DNA of 64,000 bases from Cydia pomonella (GCF_033807575.1 NC_084719.1:2356001-2420000); one strand, 5' to 3'; positions 1-13,229 are shown, counted from the first letter of the stretch. Made by a program: numbers and translations. Notes: generated by a model from the sequence alone, not told the origin.

Positions 1-3000
1 TTGATGCCCAGGCAGCATTAATATGCCGCCGAGTATCACTTTAGAAATACAGTTATTTGATAGAAAATATAATGCTCTGTAGGATTCAGTGGGTGTAGTT
101 TACTCGCCTGACGTCTAAGATGCCGAAAAAGTTCAATGAATGGAAATGTTCATAGAAAGCCTAAGTTTTCTTTTTATGCCCGTGCACCATTAATATGCCG
201 CCGAGTATCACTCTAGAGATAAAGTTATTTGATTGAAAATATAATGCTCTGTACGATGCAGTAGGTGCGGTTTACTCGCCTGCCGTCTAAGATGCCGAAA
301 AACTTCAATGAATGCAAATGTTCATAGAACGCCAAAGTCTCTTTTGATGCCCGTGCACCATTAATATGCCGCCGAGTATCACTCTAGAGGTACTGTTATT
401 TGATTGATGATATAACGCTCTGTACGATGCAGTGGGTGTAGTTTACTCGCCTGCCGTCTAAGATGCCGAAAAACGTCAATGAATGCAAATGTTCATAGAA
501 AGCCTAAGTTTCTTATTTGTGCACTTGTACCATTAATATGCCGCCGAGTATCACTCTAGAGATAAAGTTATTTGATAGAAAATATAATGCTCTGTACGAT
601 GCAGTAGGTGCGGTTTACTCGCCTGCCGTCTAAGATGCCGAAAAACTTCAATGAATGCAAATGTTCATAGAAAACCTAAGTTTCTTATTTGTGCACTTAC
701 TTGCACCATTAATATGCCGCCGAGTATCACTCTAGATATAGTGCTATTTGATACATAGTATAATGTTCTGTACGATAGAGTGGGTGTAGTTTACTCGCCT
801 GCCGTCTAAGATGCAAAAATTCTTCAATGAATGCAAATGTTCATAGAAAGCCAAAGTCTCTCTGATGCCCGTGCATCATGAATATGCCGCTGAGTATCAC
901 TCTAGAAATAAAATTATTTGATCGATAATTTAATGCTCTGTACGATGCAGTGGGTGTAGTTTACTCGCCTGCCGTCTAAGATGCCGAAAAACTTCAATGA
1001 ATGTAAATGTTCATAGAAAGCCTAAGTTTCTTATTTGTGCACTTGCACCATTAATATGCCGCCGAGTATCACTCTAGATATAGTGCTATTTGATACATAG
1101 TATAATGTTCTGTACGATAGAGTGCGTGTAGTTTACTCGCCTGCCGTCTAAGATGCAAAAATTCTTCAATGAATGCAAATGTTCATAGAAAGCCAAAGTC
1201 TCTTTTGATGCCCATGCAGCATTAATATGCCGCCGAGTATCACTCTAGAGATAAAGTTATTTGATTGAAAATATAATGCTCTGTACGATGCAGTGGGTGT
1301 AGTTTACTCGCCTGCCGTCTAAGATGCCGAAAAACTTCAATGAATGGAAATGTTCATAGAAAGCCTAAGTTTCCTTTTTATGCCCGTGCACCATTAATAT
1401 GCCGCCGAGTATCACTCTAGAGATAAAGTTATTTGATTGGAAATATAATGCTCTGTACGATGCAGTAGGTGCGGTTTACTCGCCTGCCGTCTAAGATGCC
1501 GAAAAACTTCAATGAATGCAAATGTTCATAGAAAGCATAAGTTTCTTATTTGTGCACTTGCACCATTAATTTGCCGCCGAGTATCACTCTAGATATAGTG
1601 CTATTTGATACATAGTATAATGTTCTGTACGATAGAGTGGGTGTAGTTTACTCGCCTGCCGTCTAAGATGCCGAAAAACTTCAATGAATGCAAATGTTCA
1701 TAGAAAACCTAAGTTTCTTATTTGTGCACTGGCACCATTAATATGCCGCCGAGTATCACTCTAGATATAATGCTATTTGATACATAGTATAATGTTCTGT
1801 ACGATAGAGTGGGTGTAGTTTACTCGCCTGCCGTCTAAGATGCAAAAATTCTTCAATGAATGCAAATGTTCATAGAAAGCCAAAGTCTCTTTTGATGCCC
1901 ATGCAGCATTAATATGCCGCCGAGTATCACTCTAGAAATACAGTTATTTGATACAAAATATAATGCTCTGTAGGATTCAGTGGGTGTAGTTTACTCGCCT
2001 GCCGTCTAAGATGCAAAAATTCTTCAATGAATGCAAATGTTCATAGAAAGGCAAAGTCTCTTTTGATGCCCATGCAGCATTAATATGCCGCCGAGTATCA
2101 CTCTAGAGATAAAGTTATTTGATAGAAAATATAATGCTCTGTACGATGCAGTAGGTGCGGTTTACTCGCTTGCCGTCTAAGATGCCGAAAAACTTCAATG
2201 AATGCAAATGTTCACAGAAAGCCTAAGTTTCTTATTTGTGCACTTGCACCATTAATTTGCCGCCGAGTATCACTCTAGATATAGTGCTATTTGATACATA
2301 GTATAATGTTCTGTACGATAGAGTGGGTGTAGTTTACTCGCCTGCCGTCTAAGATGCAAAAATTCTTCAATGAATGCAAATGTTCATAGAAAGCCAAAGT
2401 CTCTCTGATGCCCGTGCATCATGAATATGCCGCCGAGTATCACTCTAGAAATAAAATTATTTGATCGATAATTTAATGCTCTGTACGATGCAGTGTTTAC
2501 TCGCCTGCCGTCTAAGATGCCGAAAAACTTCAATGAATGTAAATGTTCATAGAAAGCCTAAGTTTCTTATTTGTGCACTTGCACCATTAATATGCCGCCG
2601 AGTATCACTCTAGATATAGTGCTATTTGGTACATAGTAAAATGTTCTGTACGATAGAGTGGGTGTAGTTTACTCGCCTGCCGTCTAAGATGCAAAAATTC
2701 TTCAATGAATGCAAATGTTCATAGAAAGCCAAAGTCTCTTTTGATGCCCAGGCAGCATTAATATGCCGCCGAGTATCACTTTAGAAATACAGTTATTTGA
2801 TAGAAAATATAATGCTCTGTAGGATTCAGTGGGTGTAGTTTACTCGCCTGCCGTCTAAGATGCCGAAAAAGTTCAATGAATGGAAATGTTCATAGAAAGC
2901 CTAAGTTTTCTTTTTATGCCCGTGCACCATTAATATGCCGCCGAGTATCACTCTAGAGATAAAGTTATTTGATTGAAAATATAATGCTCTGTACGATGCA

Positions 3001-6000
3001 GTAGGTGCGGTTTACTCGCCTGCCGTCTAAGATGCCGAAAAACTTCAATGAATGCAAATGTTCATAGAACGCCAAAGTCTCTTTTGATGCCCGTGCACCA
3101 TTAATATGCCGCCGAGTATCACTCTAGAGGTACTGTTATTTGATTGATGATATAACGCTCTGTACGATGCAGTGGGTGTAGTTTACTCGCCTGCCGTCTA
3201 AGATGCCGAAAAACGTCAATGAATGCAAATGTTCATAGAAAGCCTAAGTTTCTTATTTGTGCACTTGTACCATTAATATGCCGACGAGTATCACTCTAGA
3301 GATAAAGTTATTTGATAGAAAATATAATGCTCTATACGATGCAGTAGGTGCGGTTTACTCGCCTGCCGTCTAAGATGCCGAAAAACTTCAATGAATGCAA
3401 ATGTTCATAGAAAACCTAAGTTTCTTATTTGTGCACTTACTTGCACCATTAATATGCCGCCGAGTATCACTCTAGATATAGTGCTATTTGATACATAGTA
3501 TAATGTTCTGTACGATAGAGTGGGTGTAGTTTACTCGCCTGCCGTCTAAGATAAAAAAATTCTTCAATGAATGCAAATGTTCATAGAAAGCCAAAGTCTC
3601 TTTTGATGCCCATGCAGCATTAATATGCCGCCGAGTATCACTCTAGAAATATAGTTATTTGATAGAAAATATAATGCTCTGTAGGATTCAGTGGGTGTAG
3701 TTTACTCGCCTGCCGTCTAAGATGCAAAAATTCTTCAATGAATGCAAATGTTCATAGAAAGCCAAAGTGTCTTTTGATGCCCATGCAGCATTAATATGCC
3801 GCCGAGTATCACTCTAGAAATACAGTTATTTGATAGAAAATATAATGCTCTGTAGGATTCATTGGGTGTAGTTTACTCGCCTGCCGTCTAAGATGCAAAA
3901 ATTCTTCAATGAATGCAAATGTTCATAGAAAGCCAAAGTCTCTTTTGATGCCCATGCAGCATTAATATGCCGCCGAGTATCACTCTAGAGGTACTGTTAT
4001 TTGATTGATGATATAACGCTCTGTACGATAGAGTGGGTGTAGTTTACTCGCCTGCCGTCTAAGATGCCGAAAAACTTCAATGAATGCAAATGTTCATAGA
4101 AAACCTAAGTTTCTTATTTGTGCACTTGCACCATTAATATGCCGCCGAGTATCACTCTAGATATAATGCTATTTGATACATAGTATAATGTTCTGTACGA
4201 TAGAGTGGGTGTAGTTTACTCGCCTGCCGTCTAAGATGCCGAAAAACTTCAATGAATGTAAACGTTCATAGAAAGCCTAAGTTTCTTATTTGTGCACTTG
4301 CACCATTAATATGCCGCCGAGTATCACTCTAGATATAGTGCTATTTGATACATAGTATAATGTTCTGTACGATAGAGTGGGTGTAGTTTACTCGCCTGCC
4401 GTCTAAGATGCCGAAAAACTTCAATGAATGCAAATGTTCATAGAACGCCAAAGTCTCTTTTGATGCCCGTGCACCATTAATATGCCGCCGAGTATCACTC
4501 TAGAGGTACTGTTATTTGATTGATGATATAACGCTCTGTACGATGCAGTGGGTGTAGTTTACTCGCCTGCCGTCTAAGATGCCGAAAAACGTCAATGAAT
4601 GCAAATGTTCATAGAAAGCCTAAGTTTCTTATTTGTGCACTTGTACCATTAATATGCCGCCGAGTATCACTCTAGAGATAAAGTTATTTGATAGAAAATA
4701 TAATGCTCTATACGATGCAGTAGGTGCGGTTTACTCGCCTGCCGTCTAAGATGCCGAAAAACTTCAATGAATGCAAATGTTCATAGAAAACCTAAGTTTC
4801 TTATTTGTGCACTTACTTGCACCATTAATATGCCGCCGAGTATCACTCTAGATATAGTGCTATTTGATACATAGTATAATGTTCTGTACGATAGAGTGGG
4901 TGTAGTTTACTCGCCTGCCGTCTAAGATAAAAAAATTCTTCAATGAATGCAAATGTTCATAGAAAGCCAAAGTCTCTTTTGATGCCCATGCAGCATTAAT
5001 ATGCCGCCGAGTATCACTCTAGAAATATAGTTATTTGATAGAAAATATAATGCTCTGTAGGATTCAGTGGGTGTAGTTTACTCGCCTGCCGTCTAAGATG
5101 CAAAAATTCTTCAATGAATGCAAATGTTCATAGAAAGCCAAAGTGTCTTTTGATGCCCATGCAGCATTAATATGCCGCCGAGTATCACTCTAGAAATACA
5201 GTTATTTGATAGAAAATATAATGCTCTGTAGGATTCATTGGGTGTAGTTTACTCGCCTGCCGTCTAAGATGCAAAAATTCTTCAATGAATGCAAATGTTC
5301 ATAGAAAGCCAAAGTCTCTTTTGATGCCCATGCAGCATTAATATGCCGCCGAGTATCACTCTAGAGGTACTGTTATTTGATTGATGATATAACGCTCTGT
5401 ACGATAGAGTGGGTGTAGTTTACTCGCCTGCCGTCTAAGATGCCGAAAAACTTCAATGAATGCAAATGTTCATAGAAAACCTAAGTTTCTTATTTGTGCA
5501 CTTGCACCATTAATATGCCGCCGAGTATCACTCTAGATATAATGCTATTTGATACATAGTATAATGTTCTGTACGATAGAGTGGGTGTAGTTTACTCGCC
5601 TGCCGTCTAAGATGCCGAAAAACTTCAATGAATGTAAACGTTCATAGAAAGCCTAAGTTTCTTATTTGTGCACTTGCACCATTAATATGCCGCCGAGTAT
5701 CACTCTAGATATAGTGCTATTTGATACATAGTATAATGTTCTGTACGATAGAGTGGGTGTAGTTTACTCGCCTGCCGTCTAAGATGCAAAAATTCTTCAA
5801 TGAATGCAAATGTTCATAGAAAGCCAAAGTCTCTTTTGATGCCCAGGCAGCATTAATATGCCGCCGAGTATCACTTTAGAAATACAGTTATTTGATAGAA
5901 AATATAATGCTCTGTAGGATTCAGTGGGTGTAGTTTACTCGCCTGCCGTCTAAGATGCCGAAAAAGTTCAATGAATGGAAATGTTCATAGAAAGCCTAAG

Positions 6001-9000
6001 TTTCCTTTTTATGCCCGTGCACCATTAATATGCCGCCGAGTATCACTCTAGAGATAAAGTTATTTGATTGAAAATATAATGCTCTGTACGATGCAGTAGG
6101 TGCGGTTTACTCGCCTGCCGTCTAAGATGCCGAAAAACTTCAATGAATGCAAATGTTCATAGAACGCCAAAGTCTCTTTTGATGCCCGTGCACCATTAAT
6201 ATGCCGCCGAGTATCACTCTAGAGGTACTGTTATTTGATTGATGATATAACGCTCTGTACGATGCAGTGGGTGTAGTTTACTCGCCTGCCGTCTAAGATG
6301 CCGAAAAACTTCAATGAATGCAAATGTTCATAGAAAGCCTAAGTTTCTTATTTGTGCACTTGTACCATTAATATGCCGCCGAGTATCACTCTAGAGATAA
6401 AGTTATTTGATAGAAAATATAATGCTCTGTACGATGCAGTAGGTGCGGTTTACTCGCCTGCCGTCTAAGATGCCGAAAAACTTCAATGAATGCAAATGTT
6501 CATAGAAAACCTAAGTTTCTTATTTGTGCACTTACTTGCACCATTAATATGCCGCCGAGTATCACTCTAGATATAGTGCTATTTGATACATAGTATAATG
6601 TTCTGTACGATAGAGTGGGTGTAGTTTACTCGCCTGCCGTCTAAGATACAAAAATTCTTCAATGAATGCAAATGTTCATAGAAAGCCAAAGTCTCTTTTG
6701 ATGCCCATGCAGCATTAATATGCCGCCGAGTATCACTCTAGATATAGTGCTATTTGATACATAGTATAATGTTCTGTACGATAGAGTGGGTGTAGTTTAC
6801 TCGCCTGCCGTCTAAGATGCAAAAATTCTTCAATGAATGCAAATGTTCATAGAAAGCCAAAGTGTCTTTTGATGCCCATGCAGCATTAATATGCCGCCGA
6901 GTATCACTCTAGAAATACAGTTATTTGATAGAAAATATAATGCTCTGTAGGATTCATTGGGTGTAGTTTACTCGCCTGCCGTCTAAGATGCAAAAATTCT
7001 TCAATGAATGCAAATGTTCATAGAAAGCCAAAGTCTCTTTTGATGCCCATGCAGCATTAATATGCCGCCGAGTATCACTCTAGAGGTACTGTTATTTGAT
7101 TGATGATATAACGCTCTGTACGATAGAGTGGGTGTAGTTTACTCGCCTGCCGTCTAAGGTGCCGAAAAACTTCAATGAATGCAAATGTTCATAGAAAACC
7201 TAAGTTTCTTATTTGTGCACTTGCACCATTAATATGCCGCCGAGTATCACTCTAGATATAATGCTATTTGATACATAGTATAATGTTCTGTACGATAGAG
7301 TGGGTGTAGTTTACTCGCCTGCCGTCTAAGATGCAAAAATTCTTCAATGAATGCAAATGTTCATAGAAAGCCAAAGTCTCTTTTGATGCCCAGGCAGCAT
7401 TAATATGCCGCCGAGTTGCACTTTAGAAATACAGTTATTTGATAGAAAATATAATGCTCTGTAGGATTCAGTGGGTGTAGTTTACTCGCCTGCCGTCTAA
7501 GATGCCGAAAAAGTTCAATGAATGGAAATGTTCATAGAAAGCCTAAGTTTCCTTTTTATGCCCGTGCACCATTAATATGCCGCCGAGTATCACTCTAGAG
7601 ATAAAGTTATTTGATTGAAAATATAATGCTCTGTACGATGCAGTAGGTGCGGTTTACTCGCCTGCCGTCTAAGATGCCGAAAAACTTCAATGAATGCAAA
7701 TGTTCATAGAACGCCAAAGTCTCTTTTGATGCCCGTGCACCATTAATATGCCGCCGAGTATCACTCTAGAGGTACTGTTATTTGATTGATGATATAACGC
7801 TCTGTACGATGCAGTGGGTGTAGTTTACTCGCCTGCCGTCTAAGATGCCGAAAAACTTCAATGAATGCAAATGTTCATAGAAAGCCTAAGTTTCTTATTT
7901 GTGCACTTGCACCATTAATATGCCGCCGAGTATCACTCTAGAGATAAAGTTATTTGATAGAAAATATAATGCTCTGTACGATGCAGTAGGTGCGGTTTAC
8001 TCGCCTGCCGTCTAAGATGCCGAAAAACTTCAATGAATGCAAATGTTCATAGAAAACCTAAGTTTCTTATTTGTGCACTTGCACCATTAATATGCCGCCG
8101 AGTATCACTCTAGATATAGTGCTATTTGATACATAGTATAATGTTCTGTACGATAGAGTGGGTGTAGTTTACTCGCCTGCCGTCTAAGATGCAAAAATTC
8201 ATAGAAAGCCAAAGTCTCTTTGATGCCCGTGCATCATGAATATGCCGCCGAGTATCACTCTAGAAATAAAATTATTTGATCGATAATTTAATGCTCTGTA
8301 CGATGCAGTGGGTGCGGTTTACTCGCCTGCCGTCTAAGTTGCAAATTTTCTTCAATTAATGCAAATGTTCATAGAAAACCAAAGTCTCTTTAGATGCCCG
8401 TGCACCATTAATATGCCGCCGAGTATCACTCTAGAGATAAAGTTATTTGATAGAAAATATAATGCTCTGTACGATGCAGTAAGTGCGGTTTACTCGCCTG
8501 CCGTCTCAGATGCCGAAAAACTTCAATGAATGCAAATGTTCATAGAACGCCTAAGTTTCTTATTTGTGCACTTGCACCATTAATATGCCGCCGAGTATCA
8601 CTCTAGATATAGTGTTATTTGATACATAGTATAATGTTTTGTACGATAGAGTGGGTGTAGTTTACTCGCCTGCCGTCTAAGGTGCAAAAATTCTTCAATG
8701 AATGCAAATGTTCATAGAAAGCCAAAGTCTCTTTGATGCCCGTGCATCATGAATATGCCGCCGAGTATCACTCTAGAAATAAAATTATTTGATCGATAAT
8801 TTAATGCTCTGTACGATGCAGTGGGTGCGGTTGACTCGCCTGCCGTCTAAGATGCAAATTTTCTTCAATGAATGCAAATGTTCATAGAAAGCCAAAGTCT
8901 CTTTTGATGCCCGTGCACCATTAATATGCCGCCGAGTATCACTCTAGAGGTACTGTAATTTGATTGATGATATATTGCTCTGTATGATGCAGTCGGTGTA

Positions 9001-10785
9001 GTTTACTCGCCTGCCGTCTAAGATGCAAAAATTCTTCAATGAATGCAAATGTTCATAGAAAGCCAAAGTCTCTTTTGATGCCCATGCAGCATTAATATGC
9101 CGCCGAGTATCACTCTAGAGATAAAGTTATTTGATAGAAAATATAATGCTCTGTACGATGCAGTAGGTGCGGTTTACTCGCCTGCCGTCTAAGATGCAAA
9201 TTTTCTTTAATTAATTCAAATGTTCATAGGAAGCCAAAGTCTCTTTAGATGCCCGTGCACCATTAATATGCCGCCGAGTATCACTCTAGAGATAAAGTTA
9301 TTTGATAGAAAATATAATGCTCTGTACGATGCAGTAGGTGCGGTTTACTCGCCTGCCGTCTCAGATGCCGAAAAACTTCAATGAATGCAAATGTTCATAG
9401 AACGCCTAAGTTTCTTATTTGTGCACTTGCACCATTAATATGCCGCCGAATATCACTCTAGATATAGTGCTATTTGATACATAGTATAATGTTCTGTACG
9501 ATAGAATGGGTGTAGTTTACTCGCCTGCCGTCTAAGATGCAAAAATTCTTCAATGAATGCAAATGTTCATAGAAAGCCAAAGTCTCTCTGATGCCCGTGC
9601 ATCATGAATATGCCGCCGAGTATCACTCTAGAAATAAAATTATTTGATCGATAATTTAATGCTCTGTACGATACAGTGGGTGCGGTTTACTCGCCTGCCG
9701 TCTAAGATGCAAATTTTCTTCAATGAATGCAAATGTTCATAGAAAGCCAAAGTCTCTTTTGATGCTCGTGCACCATTAATATGCCGCTGAGTATCACTCT
9801 AGAGTAACTGTTATTTGATTGATGATATAACGCTCTGTACGATGCAGTGGGTGTAGTTTACTCGCCTGCCGTCTAAGATGCCGAAAAACTTCAATGAATG
9901 TAAATGTTCATAGAAAGCCTAAGTTTCTTATTTGTGCACTTGCACCATGAATATGCCGCCGAGTATCACTCTAGAAATATAGTTATTTGATAGAAAATAT
10001 AATGCTCTGTAGGATTCAGTGGGTGTAGTTTACTCGCCTGCCGTCTAAGATACAAAAAATCTTCAATGAATGCAAATGTTCATAGAAAGCCAAAGTCTCT
10101 TTGATGCCCGTGCATCATGAATATGCCGCCGAGTATCACTCTAGAAATAAAATTATTTGATCGATAATTTAATGCTCTGTACGATGCAGTGGGTGCGGTT
10201 GACTCGCCTGCCGTCTAAGATGCAAATTTTCTTCAATGAATGCAAATGTTCATAGAAAGCCAAAGTCTCTTTGATGCCCGTGCATCATGAATATGCCGCC
10301 GAGTATCACTCTAGAAATAAAATTATTTGATCGATAATTTAATGCTCTGTACGATGCAGTGGGTGCGGTTGACTCGCCTGCCGTCTAAGATGCAAATTTT
10401 CTTCAATGAATGCAAATGTTCATAGAAAGCCAAAGTCTCTTTTGATGCCCGTGCACCATTAATATGCCGCCGAGTATCACTCTAGAGGTACTGTAATTTG
10501 ATTGATGATATATTGCTCTGTATGATGCAGTCGGTGTAGTTTACTCGCCTGCCGTCTAAGATGCAAAAATTCTTCAATGAATGCAAATGTTCATAGAAAG
10601 CCAAAGTCTCTTTTGATGCCCATGCAGCATTAATATGCCGCCAAGTATCACTCTAGAGATAAAGTTATTTGATAGAAAATATAATGCTCTATACGATGCA
10701 GTAGGTGCGGTTTACTCGCCTGCCGTCTAAGATGCCAAAAAACTTCAATGAATGCAAATGTTCATAGAAAGCCAAAGTCTTACCA
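1..10785. repeat. 172-bp satellite DNA array with higher-order structure
   Basis: Head-to-tail monomers of about 172 bp fill the whole stretch (roughly 63 copies); the window begins inside the array. Two blocks are nearly invariant in every monomer: GCCGCCGAGTATCACTCTAG and GTTTACTCGCCTGCCGTCTA. The stretch between them defines at least five monomer types by their first bases after TCTAGA: GATAAAGTTATTTG, TATAGTGCTATTTG, AATACAGTTATTTG, GGTACTGTTATTTG and AATAAAATTATTTG. A second variable zone gives two linkers, one with TTGTGCACTTGCACC and one with TTGATGCCCATGCAGC. Identical runs of monomer types recur at shifts of about 2,740, 1,376, 3,096 and 1,545 bp. No ORF runs through the monomers. 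Monomer length near one nucleosome is usual for satellites; any centromere-like or heterochromatin role is inference, and Lepidoptera are holocentric. Confidence 0.97.
3082..5833. repeat. Tandem pair of 1,376-bp higher-order satellite units
   Basis: Positions 3082-4457 and 4458-5833 carry the same ordered set of eight monomers, including private variants. Examples are the unusual run CTAAGATAAAAAAATTC at about 3546 and 4922, CAAAGTGTCTTTT at about 3763 and 5139, and the hybrid monomer that starts as the GGTACTG type and ends as the GATAGAGTGGG type. The copies diverge only near their ends (about 4405 versus 5785), which places the exchange point there. This is a recent unequal-exchange or amplification event. 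Confidence 0.88.
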
Positions 10786-10929
10786 ATAACAATTCTTACC
10801 AATAACGGCGATATGATCCCGAAACCTCATATCAGATTTGAATTTTACTTAATCTTTATTTTCTGTCACTCTTTTTAATTTTTGTGTCGTTGATTACGTA
10901 GTCATAGAGGATGGGGGAGTGACTTCTGG
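10786..10929. other. Non-satellite interruption at the array edge
   Basis: The satellite stops in mid-monomer after AGCCAAAGTC and about 145 bp of unrelated AT-rich sequence follows. It begins with a short direct repeat, TACCAATAAC, twice within 30 bp. Satellite sequence resumes at about 10930 in the middle of a monomer (TAATGTTATTTGATAGATAA). No ORF or terminal repeats are visible. It could be a small insertion or a replaced segment. Confidence 0.75.
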
Positions 10930-11585
10930 GGGAGTGAGATAATGTTATTTGATAGATAATATAATGCTCTGTACGATTCAGTGAGTGTAGTTTACTCGCC
11001 TGCCGTCTAAGAAGCCGAAAAACTTCAATGAATGCAGAAGTTCATAGAAAGCCTAAGTTTCTTTTTTATGCCCGTGCACCATTAATATGCCGCCGAGTAT
11101 CACACTAGAGATAAAGTTATTTGATAGAAAATATAATGCTCTGTACGATGCAGTGGGTGTCGTTTACTCGCCTGCCGTCTAAGATGCCGAAAAACTTCGA
11201 TGATCGCAAATGTTCATAGAAAGCCTCAGTTTCTTATTTCATGCCCGTGCACCATTAATAAGCCGCCGAGTAATGTTATTTGATTGATGATATAATGCTC
11301 TGTACGATGCAGTAGGTGTAGTTTACTCGCCTGCCGTCGAAGATGCCGAAAAACTTCAACAATTGCTAATGTTCATAGAAAGTATCAGATTCTTATTTGA
11401 TGCCCGTGCACCATTATTATGTCGCCCAGTTTCACTCTAGAGATAGTGTTATTTAATAGATAGTATTATGTTCTGTACGATACAGTGGGTGTGGTTTACT
11501 CGCCTGCCGTCTAAGGTGCAAAAATACTTCAATGAATGCAAATGTTCATAGAAAGCCTAAGTTTCAAATTTATTGCCCTTGCATC
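10930..11585. repeat. Diverged satellite monomers at the array edge
   Basis: About four monomers keep the two conserved blocks but carry many substitutions and deletions. Examples are AGCCGCCGAGTAATG with the TATCACTCTAGA part lost near 11270, and ATGTCGCCCAGTTTCAC near 11417. Divergence rises towards the right. This fits the usual pattern of array edges escaping homogenisation. Confidence 0.9.
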
Positions 11586-11606
11586 ATTCATATGTCGTAG
11601 AGTCAT

Positions 11607-11893
11607 ACTATATACGAGTCATAGAGCATCTTATAGGGTATTTAAAGCAGCTTTTAGTAGAGCTGTACCCTGGACGTTATAGGAGCAGCCGAATTATTTC
11701 TAAAAGGTTTGTGGAGAATAATTAAATATTTTATTTTTTATCACCTAACTTCTGGATCGATGATTGGGGTTGCACTATATACGTTTCATTAAGCATCTAA
11801 TAGACTATCCAAAACAGGTTTTAGTACATAGAGTTGTATCTCTTTTAGTGTGGACTATATAGCACTAACCGAAATATTTCTAAAAGGTTTTAC
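11607..11893. repeat. Old direct duplication of about 110-120 bp
   Basis: 11607-11713 and 11774-11893 share ACTATATACG, AAGCATCTTATAG-like and TTTTAGTA blocks and a common end AATATTTCTAAAAGGTTT. The copies are diverged with small indels. No ORF. It lies just outside the satellite edge and could be a degraded unit of another tandem repeat. Confidence 0.65.
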
Positions 11894-11994
11894 GTTTTGT
11901 AGAAAAAATGAAATCTGTAATAATCGGCTGCAATTCTGCAGGGCAGTTTGGACAAAATGCCCTTATATAACGAGACACTGCCCTAACGTTCCAC

Positions 11995-12479
11995 CAATAT
12001 GGTTGTTTCCAATTTTTTGAAACGCTTGTATTACGTTCTATATTAACTAAAAGTTGCCCTAAAATTCAACTTTTATACTAAAAACGGGTTTAAATATGTT
12101 AAATTAACAAAATATATTTTGACAGATGCTTTCGCGCCCAAAACGCTCTTTGTAAATTGTGTGACGTCACAGTTTACGGTTTGACACATAACTTCATACA
12201 CACGTAGAAGATACAAACTGTCAACTGACATTTGTCATTTGTTGTTTATCACCTAACTGTCAACAGTGTCAATCCGAGAGTTGTGACGTCATCAGAATCT
12301 TCAAAGACGTTTCGAGTTTGGTCACGTGACGTGTGCCAAAAGATATTTTAAATTCAATATTTACAAAAATATGGTCATTACAGGTCCCCTAAAAGTAGTT
12401 TAACATGTTCTTATAATCCAAAAGAATTTATTGGGATACAATTCTGCCCTAAGATTTGTAGATGGAAACAACCCTATTG
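11995..12479. mobile_element. Foldback (MITE-like) element, about 485 bp
   Basis: Imperfect terminal inverted repeats CAATATGGTTGTTTCCAA (left) and GATGGAAACAACCCTATTG (right) bound an AT-rich interior without a long ORF. The interior contains TGACGTCA-type palindromes and two 'ACAAACTGTCAACTGACA'-like blocks. The inverted ends support a non-autonomous DNA transposon; no clear target duplication is seen. Confidence 0.5.
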
Positions 12480-12538
12480 TGTTATGTATGGTGAGATTTT
12501 ATACGGACTTCTTAATTTGGTAGGTTAATCTTAGTGTG

Positions 12539-12708
12539 AAGTTGGCGGCCAAATGTTGGCGGCCGATTGGCGCCAACATTTGGCCGCTAAACGTTGGCGG
12601 CCGACTGGCGCCAACATTTGGCCGCCAACTTTTGGCCGCTAAATGTTAGAGGCCGACTGTGACGCCAATATTTGGCCGCCAACTTTTGGCCGCTAACTTC
12701 ACACCGGT
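12539..12708. repeat. GC-rich palindromic repeat cluster (GGCGGCCAA / TTGGCCGCC)
   Basis: Alternating direct and inverted copies of a motif of about 20 bp built around TTGGCGGCCAAATGTTGGC and its complement (GCCAACATTTGGCCGC), with at least eight half-sites. GC content is far above the flanks. It could form hairpins or be a short minisatellite; no coding reading. Confidence 0.85.
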
Positions 12709-12790
12709 TTTGACCAAAGTCTTCGGGCAAACCCTCAAAACAATTCCAACTTTGGCCTTTGACTTCAGTATTTAACCGCTTTCAAAAGTT

Positions 12791-12816
12791 ATCAATCAAT
12801 CAATCAATCAATCAAT
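12791..12816. repeat. (ATCA)n microsatellite
   Basis: About six and a half perfect ATCA units. Confidence 0.95.
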
Positions 12817-13229
12817 TCGGTTGGTATGTTTTTTTTTTAGTAAAACCTGGAAGTTCCTAACTTTTCAGTTAAACGGCGACAGTAAAATAATCTGTTTCGG
12901 GCTTTGTCTAATTCTAGGATAGAAGCGACTGACAGACTCTGTCTAACGTTGATCTGTACTGTACTGTCGACTTAGGGAACGAATTTATAATTACAATTAC
13001 GACAATATTAAAAGAATAAACATTAAAATATAAAAATGTCGTATTATTATACCTAATCTAAACTAACTAATCTAAACGGATACATTCTAATACTTAATTG
13101 AGTTTGACTGGTCAAACCCCGATTTCATGAAATTGAGATTCGACGTTTGCCTGACCAAATTAGTCTCTCCTAGGTTTGACAAACATTCTTTAGTTTAAGG
13201 TCTAAAACGTCATTTATTTATAAACCGGC

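Noticed and set aside
1..10785. CRISPR-like regular repeats
   Set aside because: Repeats of about 172 bp with no unique spacers; the whole unit is repeated. This is satellite DNA.
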